Of a DNA stretch of 64,000 nt, positions 17,938 to 27,083 are shown one piece after another. Each line of letters opens with the position of its first letter. The first letter of the stretch is position 1. The notes beneath the pieces were generated by a model that saw only the letters and a program-made list of their open reading frames with translations, made no database searches and was not told the DNA's origin. This stretch comes from Candidatus Zhuqueibacterota bacterium (GTDB taxonomy: Bacteria; Zhuqueibacterota; Zhuqueibacteria; Residuimicrobiales; Oceaniaggregativiventaceae), in the NCBI GenBank assembly GCA_014728115.1, contig WJME01000190.1, forward strand, positions 1 to 64,000. The letters run 5' to 3'. Made by a program: the position numbers and the translations under genes.

Positions 17938-18059
17938 TTTTGTTTGCACTATTCATATAACTTTAGTATTTTATCTTAAACTATGCTTTAATACACGTGT
18001 TTTTGCTAGATTAATAAATAAGTACTATTGTTTTTAAGAATGTTTTCGACGGTAAGAGT

Positions 18060-19301
18060 TTGCATAATAAACAACTAAATTCTGTTCTGATAAAACCCGC
18101 CGGACCTGATTGCAATCTGAGATGTACATATTGTTTTTACCTGGAAAAGGCAGATGCTTTTCCGGGAAAGATACATCGCATGTCAGACGAGATTTTAGAG
18201 ACGACAGCCAGGCAGGTCATGCAGCAAGGGGGCCAGCAAGTCAGTTTTGGCTGGCAAGGAGGGGAGCCCACATTGATGGGGCTCGATTTTTTTCGACGAG
18301 CCGTAGACTATCAACAGCAGTATGGCAAGCGTGGTCAGGTCGTGGGCAATGGTTTACAAACCAATGGCCTTGTGATCGATCAAGAGTGGGCCAAATTTCT
18401 CGCCGATCATCAGTTTCTTGTTGGTTTATCCCTCGATGGTCCTCAGCATATACATGATAAATATCGCCATTTTCCCAGCGGCAAAGGATCCTGGGAAAAA
18501 ATATCGAGAGCACGAGATATATTGCTCAATGCCGGTGCTCAGGTCAATGCTTTAATTGTGGTAAATGATTATTCCGTCCTGCACGCACAGGAGATATATC
18601 AATATCACAAAAAAGCGGGCATGAATTTCATGCAGTTTATTCCCTGTGTAGAGAAGGATCCTCACAATACGGAACAGGCTGCTCCATTTTCTGTGGCTGG
18701 TTCGGACTATGGAAAATTTTTAATCGACCTGTTTGATCTCTGGACGGGTGATTTTCGTAATGGCCAGCCCACGACCTCTATACGTTTTTTCGATTCTGTA
18801 TTCTATTCCTATGTGGGAATGACTCCACCGGAATGCACGTTGTTGCAAGAGTGCGGTATCTATGTTGTTGTCGAACATAATGGCGATGTCTATTCCTGTG
18901 ATTTTTTTGTAGAGCCTGAATGGAGATTGGGAAATGTAGAGCAGGACAAGCTTTCGGATTTGCTCAACTCTCCCAAACAAAATGAATTCGGCCGAATTAA
19001 AGCTCAAAGACCTGCTGAATGTGAAACCTGCAAGTGGTTAGACAAATGTTGGGGGGGGTGCCCTAAGGATCGACAAGGAGACCCGCGTGATCGCGGATCT
19101 AATCATTTTTGTCAAGCATTTCAAATGTTTTTTGAACACGCCAATTCCAAACTGGAGAGTCTTGCTGCAGAGTGGCGTAATGCTCAATCGAACCAACGAC
19201 AAAAAGCGCGTATGAATGATGATGCCCAAATCATTGGTCGCAATGATCCCTGTCCCTGTGGAAGCGGACGTAAATACAAAAAATGCTGTGGTCAGGAATA
19301 A
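18060..19301 (+). CDS. radical SAM/SPASM protein of the anaerobic sulfatase-maturase type with SEC-C tail
   Basis: The TTG start at 18060 has GGTAAGAG upstream. The radical SAM cluster motif is Cys18-x3-Cys22-x2-Cys25 (CNLRCTYC), directly before FYLEK as in sulfatase maturases, which convert a Cys or Ser of sulfatases to formylglycine. The C-terminal half has the SPASM cysteines ([32 protein letters not shown]). The last 20 residues or so are a SEC-C zinc motif ([19 protein letters not shown]), nearly the same as the tail of SecA in this window. No sulfatase lies nearby. Confidence 0.85.
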   Translation: MHNKQLNSVLIKPAGPDCNLRCTYCFYLEKADAFPGKIHRMSDEILETTARQVMQQGGQQVSFGWQGGEPTLMGLDFFRRAVDYQQQYGKRGQVVGNGLQTNGLVIDQEWAKFLADHQFLVGLSLDGPQHIHDKYRHFPSGKGSWEKISRARDILLNAGAQVNALIVVNDYSVLHAQEIYQYHKKAGMNFMQFIPCVEKDPHNTEQAAPFSVAGSDYGKFLIDLFDLWTGDFRNGQPTTSIRFFDSVFYSYVGMTPPECTLLQECGIYVVVEHNGDVYSCDFFVEPEWRLGNVEQDKLSDLLNSPKQNEFGRIKAQRPAECETCKWLDKCWGGCPKDRQGDPRDRGSNHFCQAFQMFFEHANSKLESLAAEWRNAQSNQRQKARMNDDAQIIGRNDPCPCGSGRKYKKCCGQE

Positions 19302-19316
19302 CCCTATGGGGGGTTT

Positions 19317-20462
19317 ATGCGAGACTTGACAAAAAATGAGCTTCTCAAGCTGTTGGCAAATGTGTTTCCGGAAATAAAAACCTCTGATCGACTGATTATT
19401 ATGGTCGATTTTCCGAGATCTGAAAAACAAGATAACCCGGCCTGGGCACAACGACGTCAGATCGCTTTTGACTGGTATACGTTATTGACCCAGACTCGTG
19501 CAAAACCCGGACCTTCTCACATAGAACTTGTCGGATATGAACAGGTCGGTGCCAACAATGGTGACCTTCCTCCAAGTGTTTACAGATTCAAAAAATTCCC
19601 AACAACGCTTTCCGAAATAATCTCCTTTGGAACGAGCATAGAATTGGATGAGCTTTTTTCCAGTAATCAGCTTTTTATTGCTTTGACCGAGTATTCTGCC
19701 ACTGCGCCTCTGAAAAATGCAGCTCGCCACTATGGCTTTCGTGCAGCCACGATGCCGGGATTTGGCAAAGAGATGATCCCGGCTCTGCGAATCGATTATC
19801 ATAAAGTCAATGCCAGATGTGAACAAATAAAAGAAAAACTCGACAGAGCCATATCCGCAGAAATCCAATTTCGGGTTAAAGATAAATTTTCTTATCATCT
19901 GTCAGTCGATCTGCGTTACAGAGAAGCTCATGTGAGTAGCGGCCGGTTTCCCAGTGCGGGAATGGCCGGCAATTTGCCAAGCGGAGAAACCTTTATTGTG
20001 CCATATGAGGGTGAAAAGGATGAAGAAAGCAATACTCATGGTGTTATGCCCGTTCAGTTCGATCAGGAAATCGTGCTCTACCATATTGTCAAAAATCGGG
20101 CCCGCAGGGTAGAAGGCAAGGGCCTCCGGGCAGAGGAGGAGCAGAATTATCTTTCTCACGAGCCTGCTTATGGCAATATCGCTGAACTCGGATTCGGTGT
20201 CTTGCAGGATTTTGATCTGCAGCCTATTGGTAAAGTGCTTTTGGATGAAAAATTGGGTTTTCATCTCGCCTTTGGACGCAGCGACCATTTCCAGGGGTTT
20301 GTAGGGCCGCAGCAATTTTCCAAGCCTCATGCGGCAGTACACATTGATCGAATCTATATCGATAGCTTTCAGCCCAAGGTCCGTGTTGTTTCCGTTGTTC
20401 TCGGGTATCCTGATGGTCAAGAGGAAATGATTATCAAAGATAACAAATACACAATATTTTAG
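19317..20462 (+). CDS. M29-like (aminopeptidase T type) metallopeptidase
   Basis: The C-terminal half has features of family M29: NLPSGETFIVPYEGE, EPAYGNIAELGFG, LLDEKLGFHLAFGRSDHFQG and VHIDRIYID, which supply the likely metal-binding Glu, His and Asp residues. The N-terminal half (about 1-180) is a less conserved alpha/beta region. M29 enzymes are metal-dependent aminopeptidases, but this branch (381 aa) is divergent and its substrate is unknown. It starts 15 bases after the radical SAM gene and ends one base before the MaoC frame. Confidence 0.65.
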   Translation: MRDLTKNELLKLLANVFPEIKTSDRLIIMVDFPRSEKQDNPAWAQRRQIAFDWYTLLTQTRAKPGPSHIELVGYEQVGANNGDLPPSVYRFKKFPTTLSEIISFGTSIELDELFSSNQLFIALTEYSATAPLKNAARHYGFRAATMPGFGKEMIPALRIDYHKVNARCEQIKEKLDRAISAEIQFRVKDKFSYHLSVDLRYREAHVSSGRFPSAGMAGNLPSGETFIVPYEGEKDEESNTHGVMPVQFDQEIVLYHIVKNRARRVEGKGLRAEEEQNYLSHEPAYGNIAELGFGVLQDFDLQPIGKVLLDEKLGFHLAFGRSDHFQGFVGPQQFSKPHAAVHIDRIYIDSFQPKVRVVSVVLGYPDGQEEMIIKDNKYTIF

Positions 20463-20463
20463 A

Positions 20464-20925
20464 ATGAGCGTTATCGAGCCTGAAAAAGAAAAGCGCATGG
20501 CAGATCTTCACATCGGCCAAAAAGCGACCTTTACAAAAACGATTTCTGAAAGCGACGTTTATTTGTTTGCAGGGATTACCGGTGATTTCAACCGGATTCA
20601 TGTTGATTCCGAGTATGCAAAGTCCACTCCTTTTGGAAAAAGAATCGCACATGGCTTTCTCACTGCCTCGCTGGTGCAATACTGCACCAGCGCCCTGACC
20701 ACACCTGGCGGCGTTTCCCTTAATTACCAATTTGACATGAAAGCTCCCGTATTCATCGGGGATACCATAACTGCCAGCGCCGAAATTATTGACAAGCGTT
20801 CTGATAAGCCAGTCGTCACTTTGGCCATACAATGCCACAAGCAAGACGGGACAATCTGTATCGATGGAAAGGCGATTATCTATATGATCAGTGAAAAAAA
20901 AGAGGACAATCGCAGAGATGGCTGA
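20464..20925 (+). CDS. MaoC-family (R)-specific enoyl-CoA hydratase
   Basis: A single hot-dog domain of about 140 residues with the hydratase motif AGITGDFNRIHVD...FGKRIAHG, whose Asp and His are the catalytic pair. The family hydrates trans-2-enoyl-CoA to the (R)-3-hydroxyacyl-CoA (PhaJ type). The start may be the ATG at 20464 or, more like its relatives, the ATG at 20500 (MADLHIGQKATF). It overlaps the CoA-transferase gene downstream, so the two probably act in one acyl-CoA pathway. Confidence 0.85.
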   Translation: MSVIEPEKEKRMADLHIGQKATFTKTISESDVYLFAGITGDFNRIHVDSEYAKSTPFGKRIAHGFLTASLVQYCTSALTTPGGVSLNYQFDMKAPVFIGDTITASAEIIDKRSDKPVVTLAIQCHKQDGTICIDGKAIIYMISEKKEDNRRDG

Positions 20926-22477
20926 TCTATCTGTTGAAAAACATGAACGGTTCGATCAAGCCATCGATGAAATTGCTAATGGAGCCACCATTTGCATCTC
21001 TGGTTCAGGCGGAGGCTTGCTCGAACCGGATGCCATTTTGCAGCGGTTGGAACAGCGCTTTCTCGATACCGGTGAACCGAACAAGCTTACCCTGGTGCAT
21101 GCCGCCAGTATCGGTGATTCCAAGTCCCGCGGTCTGAATCGATTTGTACATCCAGGTATGGTCAAACGCATCATTGGAGGGCATTGGGGCTGGGCTCCTC
21201 GAATCGGCGAGATGGCCTTGAATGGCGATATCCAGGGGTACAATTTTCCTCAAGGTGCCATATCTTTGCTTTTTCGGGAAATCGCTGCGGGGCGACCCGG
21301 ACTTTTTACCAGGACCGGATTGCATACGTTTGCCGATCCACGTATCGAAGGAGGACGGCTGTCAGCAAAAGCTCCCCCGGATATTGTGTCTGTCATGACT
21401 ATAAATAATTCAGAGTATCTTTTTTACGAATCTTTTCAGATTGATTATGCCTTTCTATTAGGCAGCAAGGCCGATCTTGATGGCAATATTTCTTTTGAAA
21501 AAGAGCCCGCGTATCTGGATGCATCGGCTATGGCCATGGCAGCTCATAATAGCGGCGGAAAAGTGCTCGTTCAGGTCAAGGAAATCGTGCCAAAAGGCTC
21601 TCTGGATGCACGGTTGGTCATAATACCCGGTATTTTTGTCGACCATGTGCTCTGTAATCCTGACCAGTGGCAAACATATGAAGGAGAATACAACCCTGCT
21701 TTTAGCGGTGAAAAGCGAATCCCCCTGAATAGTTTGGCTCCCTTGCCCTTGGATCAACGAAAAGTGATTGCCCGGCGTGCAGCACTCGAGCTAAAGCCCG
21801 AACTTGTCGTCAATCTGGGATTCGGTATGCCTGATGGCGTTGCCGCTGTTGCCGCCGAAGAAGGAGTGAGCGATTGGTTGAATTTTACCGTCGAGCAAGG
21901 CCCTGTGGGAGGTGTGCCTGCCAAGGGGGCGATTTTTGGTGTTTCTACTAATCCTTTGGCTATTCTGGACATGCCGTCAAATTTCGATTTTTATCAAGGA
22001 GGAGGTCTGGATCTTGCTGTGCTCAGTTTTGCGCAAGTCGACGCCTCTGGCAATGTAAACGTCAGCAAGTTTGGCGGCAGATTGGCGGGCTGCGGTGGAT
22101 TTGTGGATATCTCTCAAAATGCCAAAAAAGTCGTGTTTGTGGGCACGATGACTGCAGGTGGGCTCGATGTTGATGTCCAAGACGGACGCTTCAAGATTCT
22201 CAAAGAGGGACGAAATAAAAAATTCCTCGAGCAAGTGGAACAAATAACGTTTAGTGGGTTCTATAGCGCCAAAGTCGGACAACGCGTTCTCTATGTTACG
22301 GAACGGGCAGTGTTTGAGCTTTTGGATGGCAAGCTGGTATTGACAGAGATTGCTCCGGGCATAAATCTCGAGCATGATATCTTGCAACAGATGGCATTTG
22401 AACCTCATATTTCCGAACCTCTCAAGTCTATGGATATCAGACTTTTTAAGGATACACGGATGCACATTGCACCATAA
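20918..22477 (+). CDS. acyl-CoA:acetate/propionate CoA-transferase (YdiF type)
   Basis: Family I CoA-transferase with both halves fused (519 aa from the ATG at 20918; a frame from 20891 is also open). The N-terminal half has GGLLEPDAIL and GHWGWAPRIG. The C-terminal half has NLGFGMPDGVA and the active-site glutamate in FTVEQGPVGG, which forms the glutamyl-CoA intermediate in the family. It moves CoA between short acyl groups such as acetate, propionate or 3-ketoacids; the exact pair is not clear. It follows the MaoC gene with an 8-base overlap and ends about 140 bases before a strong terminator. Confidence 0.87.
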   Translation: MADLSVEKHERFDQAIDEIANGATICISGSGGGLLEPDAILQRLEQRFLDTGEPNKLTLVHAASIGDSKSRGLNRFVHPGMVKRIIGGHWGWAPRIGEMALNGDIQGYNFPQGAISLLFREIAAGRPGLFTRTGLHTFADPRIEGGRLSAKAPPDIVSVMTINNSEYLFYESFQIDYAFLLGSKADLDGNISFEKEPAYLDASAMAMAAHNSGGKVLVQVKEIVPKGSLDARLVIIPGIFVDHVLCNPDQWQTYEGEYNPAFSGEKRIPLNSLAPLPLDQRKVIARRAALELKPELVVNLGFGMPDGVAAVAAEEGVSDWLNFTVEQGPVGGVPAKGAIFGVSTNPLAILDMPSNFDFYQGGGLDLAVLSFAQVDASGNVNVSKFGGRLAGCGGFVDISQNAKKVVFVGTMTAGGLDVDVQDGRFKILKEGRNKKFLEQVEQITFSGFYSAKVGQRVLYVTERAVFELLDGKLVLTEIAPGINLEHDILQQMAFEPHISEPLKSMDIRLFKDTRMHIAP

Positions 22478-22555
22478 TTTTCCCTTGCATTTTTTAGGAA
22501 ATTAAAGTACTTTAGTGTCTAGGTTCTTTTAACGCATATAAAGTGGTGAATTATT

Positions 22556-22594
22556 TTGAACAGGTTCAAATCACAACTGTCTACTCAATGTGAT
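22556..22594. repeat. inverted repeats between the CoA-transferase gene and its terminator
   Basis: TTGAAC-AG-GTTCAA (22556-22569) is directly followed by ATCACA-N13-TGTGAT (22570-22594). An AAAGTACTTT palindrome lies at 22504-22513. The stretch precedes the terminator at 22620-22650 and could form a short structured RNA. Confidence 0.4.
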
Positions 22595-22619
22595 ATGGCT
22601 CAAATTGGTCAAGATAGAT

Positions 22620-22650
22620 AAAGTGCACCCATTGGTTGCACTTTTTTTTT
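22620..22650 (+). terminator. rho-independent terminator
   Basis: AAAGTGCA-CC pairs with GG-T-TGCACTTT around a CATT loop, followed by a run of nine to ten T. It ends the upstream operon. It lies only 33 bases before the TTG start of the zinc-ribbon gene, so that gene needs read-through or a promoter hidden in the hairpin region. Confidence 0.85.
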
Positions 22651-22682
22651 GCTCAATTTTCTGAAATAAAGGAGAGGATATT

Positions 22683-23420
22683 TTGCGAAATAAACTCGAG
22701 ACTTTGATTCGATTGCACAACATAGATCATGAATTACTGCAATTGGAAAAGTCAAAAGGGGATCTGCCACAACGAGTGGAGTCATTGCGAAACGAATTCA
22801 AAGCACTGGAAGCTGAATTACAACAGCAACAGGATAAGATCAAAGAGCTTGAAGCCAAAAAGGCCCGACAGGCCGGGGAAGCCGAGGTATTGAAGGAGCA
22901 GTTAAAAAAATATCGAAACCAGCTATATCAGGTGAAAAATAATAAAGAATATGATGCCATAACCATTCAGATTGAAGAGAGTGAAACAAAACGCGACGAA
23001 TTGGAATATAACAATTTGGAACTCGAAGAACAGATACAGGAACTCGAGACGGGTGTACAATCTCTGCATGAGAAAATTCATTCTCAAACTGAAGAGCTGG
23101 AACAACAACAAAAAGAGTTAGAGGTGGTGCTCAGCAAGAGTCAGGATCGGGAAGAAAAACTCTTAAAGCAACGCCAGGATATTCAAAAAGAATTGCCCAG
23201 ACCCTTATATAGCTCCTATGAAAGAATACGAATCGGACGCGGAGGAGCAGCGCTGGCATTTTTAGATCGGGGTGCCTGCAGCGAGTGTTCTTCAAGAATT
23301 CCTCCACAACGGGGCGTAGAGATTCGCCAGATGGACAAACTGATTCTCTGTGAAACGTGTGGCAGGATATTGGTATATGATCCTGAACGGGAAAACAGCC
23401 ACGTTGAACTGGCAAAGTAG
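22683..23420 (+). CDS. coiled-coil protein with C4 zinc ribbon (zf-RING_7 type)
   Basis: A long Glu/Lys/Gln-rich coiled coil (about 5-170) is followed by a zinc ribbon with two Cys pairs, ACSECSSRIPPQ and LCETCGRILVY. The family is widespread and of unknown role, with a suspected nucleic-acid connection. The TTG start at 22683 has a strong AAGGAGAGG in front. Its TAG at 23418-23420 lies inside the first helix of the RNase P RNA gene, a seven-base overlap between protein and RNA gene. Confidence 0.85.
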   Translation: MRNKLETLIRLHNIDHELLQLEKSKGDLPQRVESLRNEFKALEAELQQQQDKIKELEAKKARQAGEAEVLKEQLKKYRNQLYQVKNNKEYDAITIQIEESETKRDELEYNNLELEEQIQELETGVQSLHEKIHSQTEELEQQQKELEVVLSKSQDREEKLLKQRQDIQKELPRPLYSSYERIRIGRGGAALAFLDRGACSECSSRIPPQRGVEIRQMDKLILCETCGRILVYDPERENSHVELAK

Positions 23421-23768
23421 GTCAGGTGATCGCGTTCCGACGTGTCGGAATGAGGAAAGTCCGAACTCCATAGGGCAGGATGGTCCGTAACACGGACTCG
23501 TTGTGAAACGGGGAAAGTGCCACAGAAAACAAACATTCCACCCCCGGTGGATTAAGGTGAAAAGGCGAGGTAAGAGCTCACCGCTTCTGTGGTGACACAG
23601 AAGGCATGGTAAACCCCATCTGGAGCAAGACCAAATAGGAGGGAAAAGGCTGCCCGCCTTGTCTGACCCTCGGGTAGGTCGCTCGAGATTGTCGGCAACG
23701 ACAATCCCAGATAAATGATCACCCGCTCGAGTGATCGAGTGACAGAATTCGGCTTATCGACTTGCTTT
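23414..23768 (+). ncRNA. rnpB: RNase P RNA, bacterial type A
   Basis: Catalytic RNA that removes tRNA 5' leaders. Conserved blocks are present in order: GAGGAAAGTCCGAACTCC (5' part of P4 and P3/P4 junction), GGTAAGAGCTCACCG, GGTAAACCCC, GCAAGACCAAATAGG, GGGTAGGTCGCTCGAG, CCCAGATAAATGATCACC and ACAGAATTCGGCTTAT (3' part of P4). The ends pair as helix P1: AAAGTAGGTC (23414-23423) with GACTTGCTTT (23759-23768), with two G-U pairs. A T-rich stretch follows at 23776-23783. The precise ends are inferred from P1. Confidence 0.95.
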
Positions 23769-23798
23769 GCTAATATTTTTTTTATATACAGGTGTACC

Positions 23799-25499
23799 AT
23801 GAATTTACGTTGGTCCGTAAATGAAACCGGATCAAACGAGGAGGTGACTGCCCTTTCAAAGCAACTCAATGTTCCTGATGTGATTTCAAGGATCTTGTTG
23901 ACACGAGGCATTCACAGTCTTGAGATGGCAAAAAAGTTTTTCAGGCCATCGCTTTTACAATTGTATGATCCGTTTCTGATGAAAGATATGCACGAGGGTG
24001 TGGAACGTCTGCGACGCGCCGTGCTCAGCGATGAAAAAATTCTGATCTATGGCGATTATGACGTAGATGGCATTACCTCTGTCTCGTTTCTATATATGAT
24101 CCTCAAAGAGATCGGTGCGCAAGTCAGTTACTATATTCCCGATCGTCAACAAGAGGGGTACGGACTCTCTGATACTGGCATCCAGAAAGCAGCCTCGCAA
24201 AACACCGATCTCATTGTAACAGTCGATTGTGGTATTACCGCACATCAAGAGATCACCCTGGCAAAATCCCATAATATTGATGTCATTGTCACCGATCATC
24301 ATGAACCTGGGGTGGCCTTACCCGAGGATGCCGTGGCTGTCATCGACCCTAAAAGGCCTGATTGCGATTATCCTTTTAAACAACTCGCCGGAGTGGGCGT
24401 CGCATACAAACTCGCCCAGGGGTTGCTGATAAGGATGAATATCGATCTATCTGTTCTCGAGCATTATTTGGAATTTGTCGCCATGGGCACTGCAGCGGAC
24501 ATTGTTCCCCTGGTCGACGAAAACCGGGTTTTTGTCAAGGTCGGGCTCGATAAGATAAATTCCGCCGAGAACATTGGTCTGCGCGCTCTCTTGGAAGTGG
24601 CAGGGCTCCTGGGCAAAGAGATCAGTACCGGCCATATCGTGTTTATCATCGCTCCCAGAATCAATGCTGTGGGACGTATGGGCGATGCAGAACGTGCTGT
24701 GCAATTATTAACCACCCAGGATGAAGATAAAGCCCGGGTCATTGCAGATGTTCTCGAGCGTGAAAATCAGCACCGAAAAAATGTGGACGAAGAAACGTTC
24801 AAACAGGCGATCGAACAAGCTGAATCTCTTTTTGATCCGGATCAAACCCTCTCCCTGGTACTCTATCGCCGGGGCTGGCACCCGGGCGTGATCGGCATCG
24901 TCGCATCCAGAGTTGCCGAACGGTTCTATCGACCTGCCATTCTCATTTCCGTAGAAGATGGTGTCGGGAAAGGCTCTGCCCGAAGTATATCTGGTTTTGA
25001 TCTCTATGATGCACTCAGTCATTGTGAAGATCTCTTGATCGGTTTTGGCGGACATAAATACGCCGCAGGTTTGAGCATTGAAGAGGAAAAAATCCCTGAA
25101 TTTCGCGAACGCTTTGAGTCGCTTGCCGCCAGCAAAATATCACCCGAGCTTTTGATCCCAACCTTGAATATCGATGCTTTGCTGACACTGGATCAAATCG
25201 ATAACCGATTTATGAAAATTATCAAATTGATGGGACCCTTTGGACCGCACAATATGCGCCCCATGTTTCAGGCCTCTAATCTTCAGATCGTGGGATCACC
25301 CACAATCGTGGGCGGAAATCATCTAAAATTCAAGATCCGGCAAAATGGTCGTGTCCTCGATGTTATTGGGTTTGGTATGGGGAATGCTCTGCAACGGGTC
25401 GATGCAAATAGTCATAACCTCGATCTCGTTTTTGTGGTGGATGAAAACGAATACATGGGCCGCAAGTCAATACAATTACGAGTCAAAGATATCAGATAA
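23799..25499 (+). CDS. recJ: single-stranded-DNA-specific exonuclease RecJ
   Basis: 5'-3' ssDNA exonuclease of recombination and mismatch repair. The DHH domain shows IYGDYDVDGITS, VTVDCGI and VTDHHEPG. The DHHA1 domain shows RRGWHPGVIGIVASRV and GFGGHKYAAGLSI, and a C-terminal OB-like domain follows. I use the ATG at 23799 (567 aa), with AGGTG upstream; an upstream extension of the frame lies inside rnpB and is not coding. The length is that of short RecJ proteins. Confidence 0.94.
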   Translation: MNLRWSVNETGSNEEVTALSKQLNVPDVISRILLTRGIHSLEMAKKFFRPSLLQLYDPFLMKDMHEGVERLRRAVLSDEKILIYGDYDVDGITSVSFLYMILKEIGAQVSYYIPDRQQEGYGLSDTGIQKAASQNTDLIVTVDCGITAHQEITLAKSHNIDVIVTDHHEPGVALPEDAVAVIDPKRPDCDYPFKQLAGVGVAYKLAQGLLIRMNIDLSVLEHYLEFVAMGTAADIVPLVDENRVFVKVGLDKINSAENIGLRALLEVAGLLGKEISTGHIVFIIAPRINAVGRMGDAERAVQLLTTQDEDKARVIADVLERENQHRKNVDEETFKQAIEQAESLFDPDQTLSLVLYRRGWHPGVIGIVASRVAERFYRPAILISVEDGVGKGSARSISGFDLYDALSHCEDLLIGFGGHKYAAGLSIEEEKIPEFRERFESLAASKISPELLIPTLNIDALLTLDQIDNRFMKIIKLMGPFGPHNMRPMFQASNLQIVGSPTIVGGNHLKFKIRQNGRVLDVIGFGMGNALQRVDANSHNLDLVFVVDENEYMGRKSIQLRVKDIR

Positions 25500-25540
25500 T
25501 AGCCTGTAAACCCTGTCTCTATTTATGAAAGGATAACACT

Positions 25541-26467
25541 ATGGACCCAAGGGATGAAAAGGGCAAGATTTGGATGAATGGCAAATTCATCGCATGGCAA
25601 GAGGCAACCTTGCATGTTATGTCTCATGTCGTACATTATGGTTCGAGCGTATTCGAAGGGATGCGATGTTATGAAACCCCGGAAGGGCCGAGTATTTTTC
25701 GGCTCTATGACCATATCAGACGATTATTCGATTCTGCCAAAATTTATCGTATGCCCATTCCATATAGCCTGGAAGACATTATCGAGGCCTGTAAGCAGGT
25801 CATTCGTGTGAATGAATTGAGATCTGCTTATGTACGACCTATTGCCTACAGAGGCTATCATAGCCTCGGCGTAGATCCCAGCAAGTGCCCGGTCGACGTG
25901 GCTATTGGAGCCCTGAATTGGGGCCGTTATCTGGGAGAAGAAGCCATTACTCAGGGGGTTGATGTTTGTGTGTCGTCCTGGAATCGTCTGGCTCCCAATA
26001 CCATGCCCGCCATGGCGAAAGCAGGATCCAATTATATGAGCTCCCAATTGATCAAGCAAGAAGCACAGATGGGCGGATATATAGAGGGAATCGGTCTCGA
26101 CGCTCAGGGCTATGTCAGCGAAGGCAGCGGTGAAAATATTTTTGTGGTGCGAGACAAAAAGATTTATACCCCCCCATTGGGCGCGTCTATCCTTCCCGGC
26201 ATTACTCGAGACAGCATTCTTTGTATTGCCAAAGATTTTGAAATCCCTGTGATCGAAACTCTTATCCCACGTGAAATGCTCTATATCGCAGATGAGGTGT
26301 TTTTCACCGGGACTGCAGCTGAAGTCACGCCTATCCGGTCAATAGACAAAATTCAGGTCGGTGCCGGAAAAAGAGGGCCGATTACGGAAAAAATTCAGAC
26401 AAGGTTCTTTGATATATTAAACGGTAAGGTTAAAGATAGCTACGGATGGCATGACATTATCAAATAA
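25541..26467 (+). CDS. ilvE: branched-chain amino acid aminotransferase
   Basis: PLP-dependent transaminase for the last step of Leu, Ile and Val synthesis. The PLP lysine is in MAKAGSNYMSSQL, and YVSEGSGENIF and FFTGTAAEVTPIRSID form the cofactor phosphate and substrate region typical of fold type IV. 308 aa as usual. GAAAGGATAACACT precedes the ATG. It stands apart from the ilv-leu operon at the start of the window and overlaps nusB by 17 bases, so it may be regulated separately. Confidence 0.95.
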   Translation: MDPRDEKGKIWMNGKFIAWQEATLHVMSHVVHYGSSVFEGMRCYETPEGPSIFRLYDHIRRLFDSAKIYRMPIPYSLEDIIEACKQVIRVNELRSAYVRPIAYRGYHSLGVDPSKCPVDVAIGALNWGRYLGEEAITQGVDVCVSSWNRLAPNTMPAMAKAGSNYMSSQLIKQEAQMGGYIEGIGLDAQGYVSEGSGENIFVVRDKKIYTPPLGASILPGITRDSILCIAKDFEIPVIETLIPREMLYIADEVFFTGTAAEVTPIRSIDKIQVGAGKRGPITEKIQTRFFDILNGKVKDSYGWHDIIK

Positions 26468-26969
26468 TATTTCCAAAGCCGCGGATGATGGCCTTGAGAC
26501 TGCCGGTTTCGGTACCCGGCGACGGGCCCGAGAAATCGCCCTGCAAGGCCTGTATGCAGCCGAGTTGTCTGAAAGCAGTACAAACTCGATCATGGAACAT
26601 TTGCAGGGATTTTATCCCGACGAAAGCTCTATTTTCTCGTTCGCTAAAGAACTATTGGAAAAAACAGTAGAGTTCCGGGAAGAATTGGATGATCATATTC
26701 GCAAGCGAGCTGTAAACTGGGATTTCAGACGAATTGCGATTATCGACCGGCTTGTCCTGCGAATGGCGATTTGCGAATTTTTGCATTTTGGGGATATCCC
26801 GCCCAAAGTGTCTATAGATGAAGCCATCGAGTTGACCAAAAATTATAGTACTGAACAAAGCGGACGTTTTGTCAATGGTATCTTGGATGCAATTCTCTGT
26901 GACTTTAAAAAACAGAACATGTTAATAAAATCGGGAAGAGGATTACAGGAAAGTCGTTATAAAAAATAA
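26451..26969 (+). CDS. nusB: transcription antitermination factor NusB
   Basis: All-helical RNA-binding protein that acts with NusE in rRNA antitermination. The signature region RRRAREIALQGLYAAELS begins the conserved domain. The C-terminal part, DRLVLRMAICEFLHFGDIPPKVSIDEAIELTKNYSTEQSGRFVNGILDAI, is typical in pattern. An N-terminal extension of about 20 residues overlaps ilvE, and the real start could be slightly later. A terminator follows. Confidence 0.94.
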   Translation: MTLSNNISKAADDGLETAGFGTRRRAREIALQGLYAAELSESSTNSIMEHLQGFYPDESSIFSFAKELLEKTVEFREELDDHIRKRAVNWDFRRIAIIDRLVLRMAICEFLHFGDIPPKVSIDEAIELTKNYSTEQSGRFVNGILDAILCDFKKQNMLIKSGRGLQESRYKK

Positions 26970-27007
26970 GATTAGAAACTCTTGCCCTTTTTTTACGTTT
27001 ATTAATC

Positions 27008-27049
27008 AAGGCCGCTGTTGCTTAGGCAGGGCAGCGATGCCTTTTTTTT
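27008..27049 (+). terminator. rho-independent terminator after nusB
   Basis: AAGGC-CGCTG pairs with CAGCG-(AT)-GCCTT around a 14-base loop, followed by eight T. It separates the ilvE-nusB unit from secA, which starts 35 bases later. Confidence 0.8.
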
Positions 27050-27083
27050 ATTCACTATATGATGAAAAATTGAGGATGCGTGA

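Noticed and set aside
23715-23798. N-terminal extension of RecJ by 28 codons
   Set aside because: It is the 3' part of the RNase P RNA; the real start has a proper ribosome site at 23799.
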